A stretch of 64,000 nucleotides of DNA from Benincasa hispida (taxonomy: Eukaryota; Streptophyta; Magnoliopsida; Cucurbitales; Cucurbitaceae), in NCBI RefSeq assembly GCF_009727055.1, contig NC_052351.1, positions 60,327,312-60,391,311 on the forward strand, in the 5' to 3' direction. Below the pieces are notes generated by a model that had not been told where the DNA came from, made no database searches, and was given only the letters and a program-made list of their open reading frames with translations. Shown one piece after another: positions 1 through 10,290 of this stretch. The translations under genes were made by a program, and so were the position numbers. Positions within the stretch are counted from its first letter, which is position 1, and each line of letters opens with the position of its first letter.

Positions 1-750
1 AAAAAAAATTATGACAAGCGTTTAAATTTTTATTTTCGTGTAAAATTTTTACATTTTTAAAAATACATATTCATATTGATATAAATTACTCAATTTAACT
101 AAAATTTCACAAGCGACTCTATAAAATTATTCGGAGTCTCGTGCCCGCCGGAAATCTTCGAGCGAATTTTCTCCAGAAAATTTATGGAATCTACCAAAAA
201 CATGGTTTGTTTAGGAAATTCTTTCCATGGAAATATGGAAAGCCAAGTTTAACAAGCTAAGGTGAGTTTGATTTTTCGAATTTCTCTTCAGCATTTCATT
301 TTTCTGATTTAGTTTCTGTGCAACGAGATATGGTTTATTTCTTCTTGAATAGTTGAATCCACCATGTGCATTTGTTATTGCAATTTGTTCATCGAATTCG
401 AAGCTCATTTGTTGAATTTTTGATGAGAATAGTTCTTTGTGTTCTTAAGCTGTTCTAGGTTATGATCGAAGTGGAATGAATCCAGTTCAGAGTTATACCC
501 CCTGATTGAATTCTTAACATTCCATTCCAGTTCTTCCTAATTAAATTGAGTGGCCTGTGATGGATTTCCGAAACCTGTTTGGCTTGTTTGAAGTTCTTAG
601 AGCGTTGGATTAGAAGAAGGATATAATTATTGGATTTGATTTTGTTTATGTGTCTGGGATTCAGGGTTTTAGTTTTTAGTAATTTTCTTACTTAATTGCT
701 CATTTCATGTGGGGTCGAGGCTGGTTTTATTCAATAGTGTTTCCTAGAGA
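1..750. other. Spacer upstream of U6, no gene recognised
   Basis: No convincing open reading frame or RNA gene was seen. A splice-donor-like AAGGTGAGT occurs near 258-266 followed by T-rich sequence, which could be a 5' UTR intron of a gene lying to the left, but nothing else supports this. Confidence 0.4.
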
Positions 751-751
751 A

Positions 752-762
752 ATCCCACATCG
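752..762 (+). promoter_or_regulatory. U6 upstream sequence element (USE)
   Basis: ATCCCACATCG matches the plant snRNA USE consensus RTCCCACATCG exactly. It ends 24 bp before the TATA element. In dicots this short spacing specifies RNA polymerase III, whereas pol II snRNA genes have about 10 bp more. Confidence 0.93.
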
Positions 763-786
763 GTTAGATTCAGCAATGAGATATCC

Positions 787-797
787 TATATATAAAA
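787..797 (+). promoter_or_regulatory. TATA element of the U6 promoter
   Basis: TATATATAAAA lies about 20-30 bp upstream of the first G of the U6 RNA, the expected position. Together with the USE it forms a complete dicot type 3 pol III promoter. Confidence 0.93.
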
Positions 798-816
798 CAT
801 AGTGCAACTAACGTCC

Positions 817-836
817 GTCTCTTCGGGGACATCCGA

Positions 837-868
<32 letters not shown>

Positions 869-919
869 GGCCCCTGCGCAAGGATGACACGCACAAATCG
901 AGAAATGGTCCAAATTTTT
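817..919 (+). ncRNA. U6: U6 spliceosomal snRNA, intact
   Basis: The RNA is the catalytic core of the spliceosome: it pairs with U4, then with U2 and the 5' splice site. The sequence begins with a 5' stem-loop GTCTCTTCGGGGAC, in which one base differs from the usual plant GTCCC and gives a G-U wobble pair that keeps the stem. It then carries the invariant ACAGAGA box (in GATACAGAGAAG, about 850-861), the AGC triad in GATTAGCATGG, the conserved region around GCGCAAGGATGACACGCAC, and the 3' tail AATGGTCCAAA followed by a T run. The length of about 102 nt is normal. The complete promoter, start G, body and terminator argue for an active gene. A decayed relative lies at 2642-2737. Confidence 0.96.
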
Positions 920-922
920 TTT
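915..922 (+). terminator. Pol III terminator, T8
   Basis: A run of eight T directly follows GGTCCAAA, the normal 3' end of plant U6. Four or more T on the non-template strand stop RNA polymerase III. Confidence 0.93.
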
Positions 923-1045
923 CCTCCCTTCTGCCCTTGGTCATATATCATATTCCTAATGTACCCCTGTAATTCAAATCCTTAGAAAACTGTTCAGCTA
1001 ACGTGTTTTGGATGAAAGATCTTGTGAGGTTCTTTTTCCCTCTAC
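923..1045 (+). repeat. Duplicated 3' flank of U6, copy 1
   Basis: The sequence after the terminator (blocks CTTCTGCCCTTGG, CCCCTGTAATTCAAATCC, TGTTCAGCTAAC, TTTTGGAT and AGATCTTGTGAG) recurs in the same order behind the decayed U6 copy at 2738-2905. The duplication unit was therefore genomic DNA, not a U6 transcript. Confidence 0.8.
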
Positions 1046-2311
1046 CTAACTTAATTTGCTTTCAATTTGCTCTTGCAAATTTATTAAATTGCTTGACAAA
1101 CACTGTTACCACGATTTCTCTAAATAAAGGACCTTTCTTATGGTTCTTTTTTACAAAATGTATTCATCAACATGAATTATCTCATCTCAAATATTTCATG
1201 AGACTGAAACAAAACAGACCTTTCAAAGAAAAGTGAGCTTTTCTTTTCCCTTTTATTTTTTATCAAGTCATTAGAGTAGGTGGGTTCTATTGTTTATTTA
1301 TTATTCCACTACTTACAAATTTCCTCTTACCCTAAGGGAGGAAGTATATTTGTTTTTGAAAGAGGAAAAATAGGAAGGGAAGATACTACTTTATATTTCT
1401 TAAAATTATTGCTAAGCTGATTTGAGTAATTCAATTCCTCATGGAGGAGAGATATATTTAAAATCAGACACATTTTCCATCTCGACGAGATGGATGGATT
1501 TCTTTTAGATGGTTAACAACTTTTTTAACCGTAAGAGGGAGGTCATTCAGAACCCGCTAGCTCCAAAACTGGTGGAAGTTCCCCACGCTCGACCCTAAAC
1601 GTGAAGCGCTTCAAAGTGCCATTCACACTTTGATTCTTTAGCAAGTTTGGGAACATTATGAGAAGGGGGAAGGGCCGCTGCACATACATGCTTTTAAAAA
1701 AAAAGGTAAAGCCAATAGACATAAAAACTGGTGCTATTGCAATTACACCTTGTATAATCCACATTTTGCTGGATTATTCCCGATGTAATCATAAAAAGCT
1801 AATTTTCAAGAATTAATGTCTTTGTAAGTATGGAAATCATTATAGGTTGGCCTAGTTAAACCAAAGGTCTAAATTGTAAATTTAGATGTCTTTAAAGTCA
1901 TAGACATATATCAGAGTGGTCACTTAACTAGAAAGTAAAATATCATATATTTTTCAGCAATGTTATGGGGTGTCCCATAACTCTAATGTGTGGCATATAG
2001 TCTAGCATGAGCCGTCACATCTATTAAAAAAACACCTTGTTTGGAAGAGATTTTCATTGGAATTATGAAAAGAAAATTTGCAAGACGAGCTATTCATTAT
2101 AGTCCTCAAGAATGAACTTTCTTTATATTTCTTTATTGTTATTCGTTAAAGATCCATCATCTAAATTGATCCTTCTTAGAATAATAGTATGAAAATATTT
2201 GGGTAGCCATAGCTTTTTGTTATTGATACGATATAAAATTAGGCTTAGAATGGTCAGTTGAGTTATTTTCTTTTATTTCTCAGGTATTTCTATATATACT
2301 TTAGTTTATAG
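1046..2311. other. Spacer between the two U6 copies
   Basis: AT-rich DNA with short frames only. I see no domain, RNA gene or clear transposon end. Frames of 73-77 codons at 1003-1236 and 1543-1764 have no recognisable composition and are treated as chance. Confidence 0.4.
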
Positions 2312-2415
2312 ATTTTTTTTTTTTTTTGACAATTTCTGAGGTATGGGAATTAAATCTCTGATTTCGAAGTTATAGGCCAAGCACTTTATCAATTGAATTA
2401 AGCTCATTTTGATAT
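2312..2415 (-). repeat. tRNA-like SINE fragment with A tail
   Basis: Read on the minus strand it starts with a tRNA A-box-like GAGCTTAATTCAATTG, has a B-box-like AGATTTAATTCCC about 40 nt later, and ends in about 16 A. This is the layout of a tRNA-derived SINE. The boxes are degenerate, so it is not a tRNA gene. Similar heads and tails occur at 31330, 31790 and 35245. Confidence 0.5.
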
Positions 2416-2641
2416 TTATTTTATAGTTTACATGCTCAAGATTGGAGAATAATATATATTATTAGAAAGGGAGGATTTGTTTATCATTAACTTTGTTTTC
2501 TTTATAAGTTATAACATGCTTTCATTTATTTATAGTGAGTTCCAGCTGTAAAGGCCTTGACTTGGGGCAGTAGATAGGACTCCCAGATTGCTTGCAAAAC
2601 TTGACCAATTCCATATCGCTAAGGAACACCAATGACATATT

Positions 2642-2737
2642 GTCCATCTAGGGACATCAGAAAGATACAGAGAAGATTAATATGGCCCTTGTGCAAGGAT
2701 GACATGCACAAATTGAAAAATGGTCCAAATATTTTTT
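2642..2737 (+). pseudogene. Decayed U6 snRNA copy
   Basis: The sequence aligns with U6 from the 5' stem through ACAGAGAAGATTA to ATGGTCCAAAT. About a dozen bases between GGGACATC and the ACAGAGA box are missing, the triad context reads ATTAATATGG instead of ATTAGCATGG, and several CpG sites of the intact gene are now TpG or CpA (GTGCAAGG, ACATGCAC, AATTGAAAAA). There is no USE or well-placed TATA upstream. Its 3' flank is homologous to that of the intact gene, so it arose by segmental duplication. It is very unlikely to be functional. Confidence 0.9.
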
Positions 2738-2905
2738 CTGCCCTTTGCCCCATAATTAATTAGTTCCCATTTTCCCAAAATATCCCTGCAAGTCAAATCC
2801 TATTTGTTTGAAAGAAGATGTTGATTGAATGGTTATAAAATTGTTCAGCTAACTTAAGCTTTGGATTTAGAGATCTTGTGAGAATTCTTTTTTCCCGCCC
2901 TTGCC
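2738..2905 (+). repeat. Duplicated 3' flank of U6, copy 2
   Basis: Blocks CTGCCCTTTGCCC, CCCTGCAAGTCAAATCC, TTGTTCAGCTAAC and AGATCTTGTGAG are colinear with 923-1045. Small insertions separate the blocks. Confidence 0.8.
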
Positions 2906-3012
2906 CCAAAAAGCCTAACTCTCTCTGAGAAAATCTTCCCATTTTGCATCCCTATGGTGAGTCCATTTACCAAAGGCATGTCTTAATCAAAAGCCAAATG
3001 CAAAAACAGAAC

Positions 3013-3099
3013 ATGGTAGAATCTGCAACGGTTGCCTACATCATTTGTGGATCCATTTCCTCCATTTTTAGCTATCTGGGTATTGGAATTTTCTTCTAA
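3013..3099 (+). CDS. Candidate 28-residue membrane micropeptide
   Basis: A short frame starts MVESATVAYIICG and continues as an almost unbroken hydrophobic stretch ending in FF. It would be one transmembrane helix with a 4-residue polar N-terminus. The ATG context (AACATGG) has G at +4. No homologue is recognised, and a random frame this short is common in AT-rich DNA. It could also be the first exon of a longer gene, because splice-like AG/GT sites follow. Treat it as a weak candidate. Confidence 0.15.
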   Translation: MVESATVAYIICGSISSIFSYLGIGIFF

Positions 3100-4630
3100 A
3101 TCTGTATTTGGAATCCTGATTTTCAGGTTGATTTTTCTTTTCTTTGATTTTGTGCTGTGGTGGTTCTTCCTTTTGTTCTGTTCTGTTAAACAGATAAAAA
3201 ATTCAGAGAGATTGAAACTTTGAGACTGGGTTGCAATATGAAAATGAAGTTGTGGCTTGCTTTAGTGAAGAAGAAGAAGAATGGAGAACAAAAGGAAAAA
3301 CTGACACAAAATCTCAGAATGACACAGGTTTAGAAAGGAGTTAGTTATTCTATTTTTCTTGACAGAAGGTTGCTTTCCTATCTGTTTAAGAAACTCTGGA
3401 AAAAATCAAATAAAACTCTGAATTTATGGCCTGTCTTTTTGGTTTTGGTTTTTGAAAATTTAGCTTAAAAACAGAATTTTTTTTTTTTTTTTTTAGAGGA
3501 GAGTGGTTGAAGCCTATAATCCTAATTCTAGAGATAAACACTATTTTCATTTTGTTCAGCTAGTTTTATGAGTGTTTTAAAATACCTAAGTCAAGTTTTT
3601 GAAAACTAAAATAATAATAATAATTTGAAAGTGGTGTTTGTTATTGAAATTTTAACAAAGGATTCAACGGTTTAGTTTGAAAAGATGAAAATAATTGAAA
3701 AGATTAGTAAATATAAGTTTGGTAGACAATTCAGATTCTGTTTCTGAAATATGTGATTCAAATAATAAAATTTCTAAAAACAATATTTTTATGTTTTTAT
3801 TGTATCTAGAGTTTTATATTTTAAAATGTTGAATTATATTAAATAAAGATAAAAATATTTAGAAATACAAGGTTATAAATTTAATTTATTTTTTTAAAAA
3901 AATATAATATATATTGTGTAATGTATTATAAATTATATAATATTACTAGTTACATAATTTGTTTTACATAAACTATATTCATAAATAATTTAATAATAGT
4001 TTATTGTCAACTAAATATTAGTGAATAACTACAATAGTTTGATAATTTATAAATGTATAGTATCAAATACATTTTAAACAATTGTTTAAATTGGAATCTA
4101 ATTTTTAATCGGCTATCAAACACACATCTAAAAACATGAATACAACTATGTTTTCATTGAATCGGTTGTTTTCAAATTTCTATTTTCAAATTCTCTACAA
4201 ATTCTAAATTTCACAAAATCTATCTTAGAATTCATTTCCATTTAGATAGAGCCTAAAATTTACTTGTATCAAATTTGGACATATTCTAAACTTTATGGCA
4301 AGTATTTTTAGAAAAATATAAAATTCAAATTAGGTCATTTGAAGTTGATCTCAAATTATGAAAATTTCTTAATCAAATTTGAAATCAAATTTATTGGTAT
4401 TGAAAATTTCGGTTAAAATATAGCTTTAATTGTGTTGTACATACAAAAAAAATTATCCAAAAAAAAAAACAATAATAAAAATAAATAAAAGTTAGTCATA
4501 ACTCCATGTTAAACTTTTGCACCCTAAAAACAAACTTTCTATCCCTAGATTAAACAGCCTTATACTTCAAACTCAAATTTTTTTAACTCCTCAAATGAAT
4601 TAATCCTCTTGATTTAATAATTCTATATTT
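3100..4630. other. AT-rich spacer, no gene recognised
   Basis: Contains homopolymer runs (for example the T run near 3478-3495) and low-complexity AT sequence. A 31-codon Lys-rich frame begins near 3230 but has no support. Confidence 0.4.
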
Positions 4631-4930
4631 AGGCTCGTTTGGTAATGATTTGATTTTTAAGTTTTTTGTTTTTGAAAATTAAATCCATAGGCACTACTTC
4701 TACTTTCAAATTTTTTCTTTTGTTAACTACTTATAACGCATAGTTTAAAAAACTAAGTCAGATTAGAGAAATTAAAAAAATAGCTTCTAAAAAGTTGTTT
4801 TTTATTTTGGAATTGGACTAAAAATCTAAATATTGTACTAAAAATGTAAATCATGGTAAGAATTGGAGAGGAAATAGACTTAATTTTCAAAAATATAAAA
4901 TGAAAAATAAAATAGTTACAAAATAGGTCC
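4631..4930. repeat. Foldback MITE family A, copy 1
   Basis: The left end GGCTCGTTTGGTAATGATTT and the right end AATAGTTACAAAATAGGTCC are imperfect inverted repeats. Internal landmarks (GAAAATTAAATCC, TTTGTTAACTAC, AATTGGAGAGGAAATAGACTTAATTTTCAAAAA) recur in the copies at 28858, 29400 and 35646. No coding capacity. The superfamily was not determined because target duplications could not be fixed. Confidence 0.6.
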
Positions 4931-5110
4931 TAATAATTTTATAATAATTTAGTTTCTCAAACATTAATCAATAAGCTTATAAATAGGTTTTTTAAGGTTA
5001 AATTAGCATTTTGGTCTCTGTACACTTGTTCAATGTCAGTTTCTTAAAGTTAATTTTTATTGAAATTGACTAAATATCCATTAACAATACAGTTTGTTTT
5101 CAACTATAAG

Positions 5111-5252
5111 AAAATGAACTAAAATATTTACAAATAATAGCAGAATGCCACAGTTTATTTGTTTTCAACTATCGATGTCTATCACGGTCTATCACAATTA
5201 AACTGTAATATTTTACTATTATTTGTAAATATTTTTAGCAATTTTTTCATTT
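5111..5252. repeat. Short palindromic repeat, TATCACGGTCTATCAC type
   Basis: The arms AAATATTTACAAATAATAG and CTATTATTTGTAAATATTT are inverted around a core containing GTCTATCACGGTCTATCAC. The same core and similar arms occur at 28228-28350 and, more loosely, at 34164-34324. Confidence 0.6.
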
Positions 5253-5684
5253 AAAATAATTTTCTATTATTCATGTAAGTAAGTATAATATGTGAATTAA
5301 CAAAAAAAAATTGAACAATAAACTAGACTAACATTGAGTATGATCTATAATTGAGCCTTTAAAATACATTGGTTAAATTTTAACAAACTTTACGATATAA
5401 AGACCAAAATAATATTTTAACATTTATTCCAATATTACCCATGGTCCTAACAAAAACAAGAGAGGACAATAGTGTGGCCATCATCACCTGCAGACCCTAT
5501 TTACGAAGCAATTATGTGAAAAGGAAATATGAGTATGTGTGTGTGTATATATATATATGCGGTGTAGGTAAAGATAGAGATTGTTTTATTTTCAATATCT
5601 AGTCATTGTTTCATTAAATTTTTATTCTTTACCATATTTTTTATTTTTTTAAATGTCAATGTATACCCTTAAATTTTAGAAGTC

Positions 5685-5835
5685 GGGACAGTTGCAAATA
5701 TAACATGATGTAAAAAGAATTACAAATATGATCAGATTTAAATAGTCTATCAATGATAGACTATATTATTAGTAGGAGTCCATCAATAATAAACTATATC
5801 ACTGGTAAGAGTCTATATTTATAATTTTTTTAAAT
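5685..5835. repeat. Dispersed repeat with TCTATCAATGATAGAC core
   Basis: Begins GACAGTTGCAAATATAAC and contains short palindromes such as GTCTATCAATGATAGAC. A clearly related copy with the same beginning lies at 28373-28530. Confidence 0.55.
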
Positions 5836-6199
5836 GATGTTATACATTTGGTTATTATTCCTAAAATTGCTACCAATTGCAATTACCCTATAAATTTAAT
5901 CATTAAGTAATAATTGTATTAATTTGAACATGAATTTTTTAAGCATATCTATAATTAAGTTGATATTTGAAGAAGTCATATGGAATCAAATTGTAAGGTT
6001 CACATAATATTGTTGAAATGAAATTTGGAAAATATTAAATTATAGATAAGTGGTCACCATGGATTGAGCCTATGACCCGTTAGTATTAGTCTTTTATCAA
6101 GGTCATCTTCCTATTTATCGCAAACTCAACTCATAATGGTTAATCTAAGTTGGCAATAACATTAACAAAATTAACTACAAATTTAGGTTTTTTTTTTTT

Positions 6200-6483
6200 T
6201 TTTGGTAACATTTGATTTTTAGTTTTTGAAAACTAAGAGTGTTTTCTCTTAATTCCTTATCATAATTTGCATCTCTCTTAAAAAAAAAGAGATGAATTAT
6301 TAACTAAATTTCAAAGAACATAAGCTTTTAAGAATTATTTTTTTTTTGTTTTAGTTTTAAAAAATAGTTTGGTTTTTTAAAACATCAGTAAAATGTAGAT
6401 AATAATTTAGAGATGAAACGAGTGTTTAAAGACTTATTTTTTAAAAACTAAAACTAAAAATTAAATGGTAATCAAACGAGGCA
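6200..6483. repeat. Foldback MITE family A, inverted copy
   Basis: Related to the 4631 copy but in opposite orientation: the right end AATGGTAATCAAACGAGGC is the family terminus and the left end is TTTGGTAACATTTGATTTTT. It is diverged internally and carries several T runs. Confidence 0.5.
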
Positions 6484-6600
6484 TGATTAAATTTTTATTG
6501 TAGTCAATTATGGCGATGTAGTTTCTTTCGTTTATTTTTTATCTTTTATTTGTGATAGTTGTCAATAATTGTAAGTTATTAATTAAGCAACAAGTCTTAC

Positions 6601-6900
6601 GGTGTGTTTGGAATACATTTTCATGTGTTTAATTTAAAAAATAAGTCATTTTGGAAAAATTGAAATGTTTGATAACTATTCAAAAAAGTTTATAAAGTGT
6701 ATTTTAATCGGTTTTTATCATAAACGTTTAAATATAAATGAGTTTTTTGAAAAATATTTTTTTCTCAAGTCAATCTAAGAAAACCAAAATCTGATAAAAT
6801 AAGAGAATAGTCGGACAAAATAGAATATATCAAATTTGATATAATGCTTTGAAAAATAGAAGTGTCATTTGAAATACTTAAGTCAATCTTATCCATTTTT
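6601..6900. repeat. Dispersed AT-rich repeat (GTGTGTTTGGAATAC type)
   Basis: Contains AATAAGTCATTTTGGAAAAATTG, AACTATTCAAAA and GAGTTTTTTGAAAAATATTTTT. The same string of blocks recurs at about 25250-25400 and, inverted and diverged, near 32880-33055. Probably a non-autonomous DNA element; ends not defined. Confidence 0.45.
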
Positions 6901-8504
6901 TTTACAAGGATTCACTAGTAAAGTGTATGGTTAAAATACCAGTTTTCTATGCATTTGGAAATTTGTTCAATTTTAGTTCAGGTACTTTCATCAAATGTTC
7001 AATTTTAATTTACATACTATCAATCAAAGTTATTATAATTTTTTAAAAATCAAAATTGGTATAATAATAACAATAACAATAACAATAATAATAACAATAA
7101 CAATAACAATAACGACAATACACCTATGTGATCAATATCTTTCTAAATTTTAGAGTAGAAAGACTATTAGATAGTAAAAAATTATAGAAAAATCAATGAT
7201 AAACTAGTTGTAATAACTAAATTTAAGATTTATTGAAAATACAGAGATAAAATGAACAAGTCTTTAAAATACAAGAATCAAAATGATATTCTAGCTAAAG
7301 TATATTTATATTAATGTCTCATCAAATTTTTTTATAAAATTACTCCTAAACTACAAACAATAATGATCTTTTAGAGAAATATTTTAGTTGGTAAATTCTT
7401 CTTTTGGTTAAATTATAAATTTAGTCTTTGAATTTTCAAAATTTTTAAAATTTCAAGAGATATTAGACATGTTTTTTAAGACAAAATTCGAATTTATATC
7501 TAAAAGATTAATTTTAAAAACAAAATGAATTTGTTATGAACCCTTACACACAAAATTGAAAGTTCAAGAATCTATTAAATGTTTAAGAATGTATTAGATA
7601 CATTTAAAACTTCACAAACTAAATAAAATTACGTAACAACAAAGTTACAAATTAAGTCACTTATGATTTAATTAATTTATAGAAAGTGAAGGTACTTGGA
7701 TAGATTCTAGACAACATATCTTTTTACGGTCCATTTAACTGTTCAATCACAAGTTGACATGCGACATTTTCTTTTTTAAGAAAAAAATATATTTTAAATA
7801 TATATTCTTTTTATTTATGATTGACTGGGATGCATGGAGATCGGTTCAATATTACTCTTTTTTTTTAGTATAACCATAAAGTGAATGAAAATTTTGGAAT
7901 ATGAAAGGGATTCATGTTAATTATCGCCGAGCATATTTTGGCTAAATTATTAAATGGTTAATTACATAATTCGTGCCAGATCGTATACACTAAGTATATT
8001 GATATCATATTTTAATTGTATACAATAAGTAAATGTAGGAAAATAAATAAATACACAGATAAAATCATATATATATATATATTTTTGAAGTACTTTCCAC
8101 AAATAAAATTACTATAATGCACTTTGAAAGATAAGTTTCATAAAACATACTCCACTACAAAACAACAATGAGGACCAATGAAACAGTGGTAAATGGCAGA
8201 TTTACCCCTTAAATTTATTCTCGTGAATAGACATACACTAAAAAAAAACAGCATTAATTACATACTAACGAGGGTATATGATGAGTTTTTTGAAGTCTAA
8301 AATTTAAAATGTTGATGTTGAAAAAAATATATTATAAAAATAAGAAATTAAGAAAAAAATGTTTAAATAAACAAAAGTAATTATTTTAGACTTTAAAATG
8401 AGCTAAAATACTTGTAATGGGTGAATTTGAACCTGAGAAAATAGATCAAAAGATCGAGGAAAGACGAAGAAAAATGAGTTGATGATAAAAGTAGATCTAA
8501 ATTC
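6901..8504. other. AT-rich spacer left of the retrotransposon nest
   Basis: Holds an (AAC/AAT)n microsatellite at 7061-7120 and an (AT)n run near 8070-8085. No gene recognised. Confidence 0.45.
7061..7120. repeat. AAT/AAC microsatellite
   Basis: About 60 bp of alternating ATA and ACA triplets with one GAC interruption near the end. Confidence 0.9.
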
Positions 8505-8509
8505 AAATA

Positions 8510-9065
8510 AGTTAGAATGTGAGGTTGAAGGATATTGCTGACTCACGCGGCAAGTCGAAGTGCTTGTTGTCGTTTGAAGAGGTATACGACTGGATAGTAA
8601 ATGATAATGCTGGAGAGGTAGACAATAACGTTAGACGATAGTGTTAAGAGAAGGACGATAGCGCTTAGACAAGGTAAACGATAGCGTCAAGAGATAGACG
8701 ATAGCGTTTGGTGGAGTTAGACGATGACGTCTAAATGAGGTAGATGATAGCTTCAAGAGATAGACGATAGCGTCAGGAGGTAGACGATAGTATCAGAAAA
8801 GGTAAACGATAGTTTCAATCAGGCAGACGATAACTCAGACAGTACATGACAGTGGTAAACCAACTTTTCCTTTATAATTTCTTGTGTATTGAAATGTACA
8901 TAGGTGATGTATTTATACAATATGGAATCCCTAATTTGGGAATGCAAAAATAATTCAACAAAACAAATGGTTAGACACTTTGTTGTAACCAACCTATTCT
9001 TTTGGTAAGCCCTATTCTTTTAGTAGAGAGACAATATTGTATTTTATGTGTTGGCATCCTTAACA
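8510..9065 (-). repeat. 3' LTR of copia element 1 (556 bp)
   Basis: In element sense it starts TGTTAAGGATG and ends CACATTCTAACT; the last base is T rather than the canonical A, in both LTRs. TATAAATA lies at 8910-8917 on the minus strand. Downstream of that TATA, at about 8590-8830, is a tandem array built on GACGATAGCGTC and GGTAAACGATAG. Confidence 0.93.
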
Positions 9066-9076
9066 TCCCCCCTCAG
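9066..9076 (-). promoter_or_regulatory. Polypurine tract of copia element 1
   Basis: In element sense the sequence CTGAGGGGGGA directly precedes the 3' LTR TG. It primes plus-strand DNA synthesis. Confidence 0.88.
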
Positions 9077-9555
9077 ACGAGAGGGTAGTTCTACTACACC
9101 GGAGTTTGGACCGAAGCTGGAAGAACTGTGAGTGTGTTAAGGTCTTGGTGAGGTATCAGCGATTTGGTTAGAGGATGGTCACATAACGAACATCAAGTTG
9201 ACCACTGAAAACTTGATCACGAACGAAGTGAATGTCGATCTCAATGTGCTTGGTCCGCACATGAAACACCGGATTAATGGCTAGAGCATCAACGCTGAGG
9301 TTGTCACACCACAGGACTGGGAGCTGACTTATGTTTGACACCAATCTCAGACAGTAGTCATTGCACCCAGATGATTTCTGCAGAGGCATGAGCGAGCGCT
9401 CTATATTCAGACTCTGTGCTGGACCGGGCAACAATGATTGTTTCTTTGAGGACCAGGAGACAAGATTACCTCCAAGGAAGATGCAATAAGCAGCAACTGA
9501 TTTTCAATCGTCTATGTTGCAATCGGCATCGGGAGAAGGCCGAAACAGACAGGTC
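9077..9555 (-). pseudogene. RNase H C-terminal part of copia element 1
   Basis: On the minus strand the frame at 9168-9434 contains VLWCDNLSVDALAINPVFH and RTKHIEIDIHFVRDQV, the C-terminal half of copia RNase H with the conserved WCDN and KHIEIDIHF motifs. A frame change follows before the THSQFFQLRSKL terminal segment that runs into the LTR. The N-terminal half lies 4.3 kb away at 13897-14000, separated by the inserted solo LTR, with the split at GGACC. Confidence 0.9.
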
Positions 9556-10079
9556 GGACCTGAAGGAAATCAAAACTCGAGATTTTCATGAGCAGCGGAA
9601 CAAGACTATTCCAAATTATACAATCATGAATCAACAATACATTTACAATCGACTTGAACACAAACTGTTATGCAAATATACAGAGAAATTACAGCATGAA
9701 CATCAATAAATGTACAAAGAGACAAACTCTATACGAACATTGACAAAAACGTCTCCACGCTCCGATGCGCACTCTGATCGAACCACAGCAACCACAAGCG
9801 TTCGATCTACACGATCGCAACACCGCACGAACACTTCGCGCTCGTTCTCAAGATCTCCTCGATCACGATCTCCTCCACAACACCACGAACGGACTCCTCC
9901 AAAGCACCACGAATGGCCCTCCGAAAAACCTCGACGATGTCGAGTTAAGTCTGACACCCCCAACAAGGCGACCTTTATATTATCAGTGTGAGAATCCAAA
10001 GGGTGAGCTCTGTTCGGACTTGGTGTGAGGCAGAAGAATGGAAGAAAGACAGATCGTATACACGACTGGGCAAGTGGGA

Positions 10080-10290
10080 GAAGTCGGAGACCTATCGTAT
10101 AGGTCGATGTCCAATCGTTTAAGTAAAGCTATGCAATCGTCTAGCAAAAGCTATGCGATCGTTTAGCTCGACAGACTCTACACGATCGTTTACCTTAGGC
10201 CAACGATTATTTAGCAAAGCTATGCGATCATTTAGTAAAAAACTGCACGATCGTTTAGCTAGCACCTGCACGATCATTTAGCTCAGTCCG
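10080..10290. repeat. CGATCGTTTAGC repeats in the family B LTR
   Basis: Irregularly spaced copies of GCGATCGTTTAGC and variants (CACGATCGTTTACC, TGCGATCATTTAG, TCCAATCGTTTAAG). The same array occurs in the LTRs at 47520-47600 and 57060-57220. Confidence 0.85.

Noticed and set aside
9703..9999. Overlapping Arg/Ser-rich open frames on both strands
   Set aside because: They lie within the family B LTR; the Arg/Ser bias comes from the CGA/TCG-rich repeat words, and the sister LTRs do not keep the frames.
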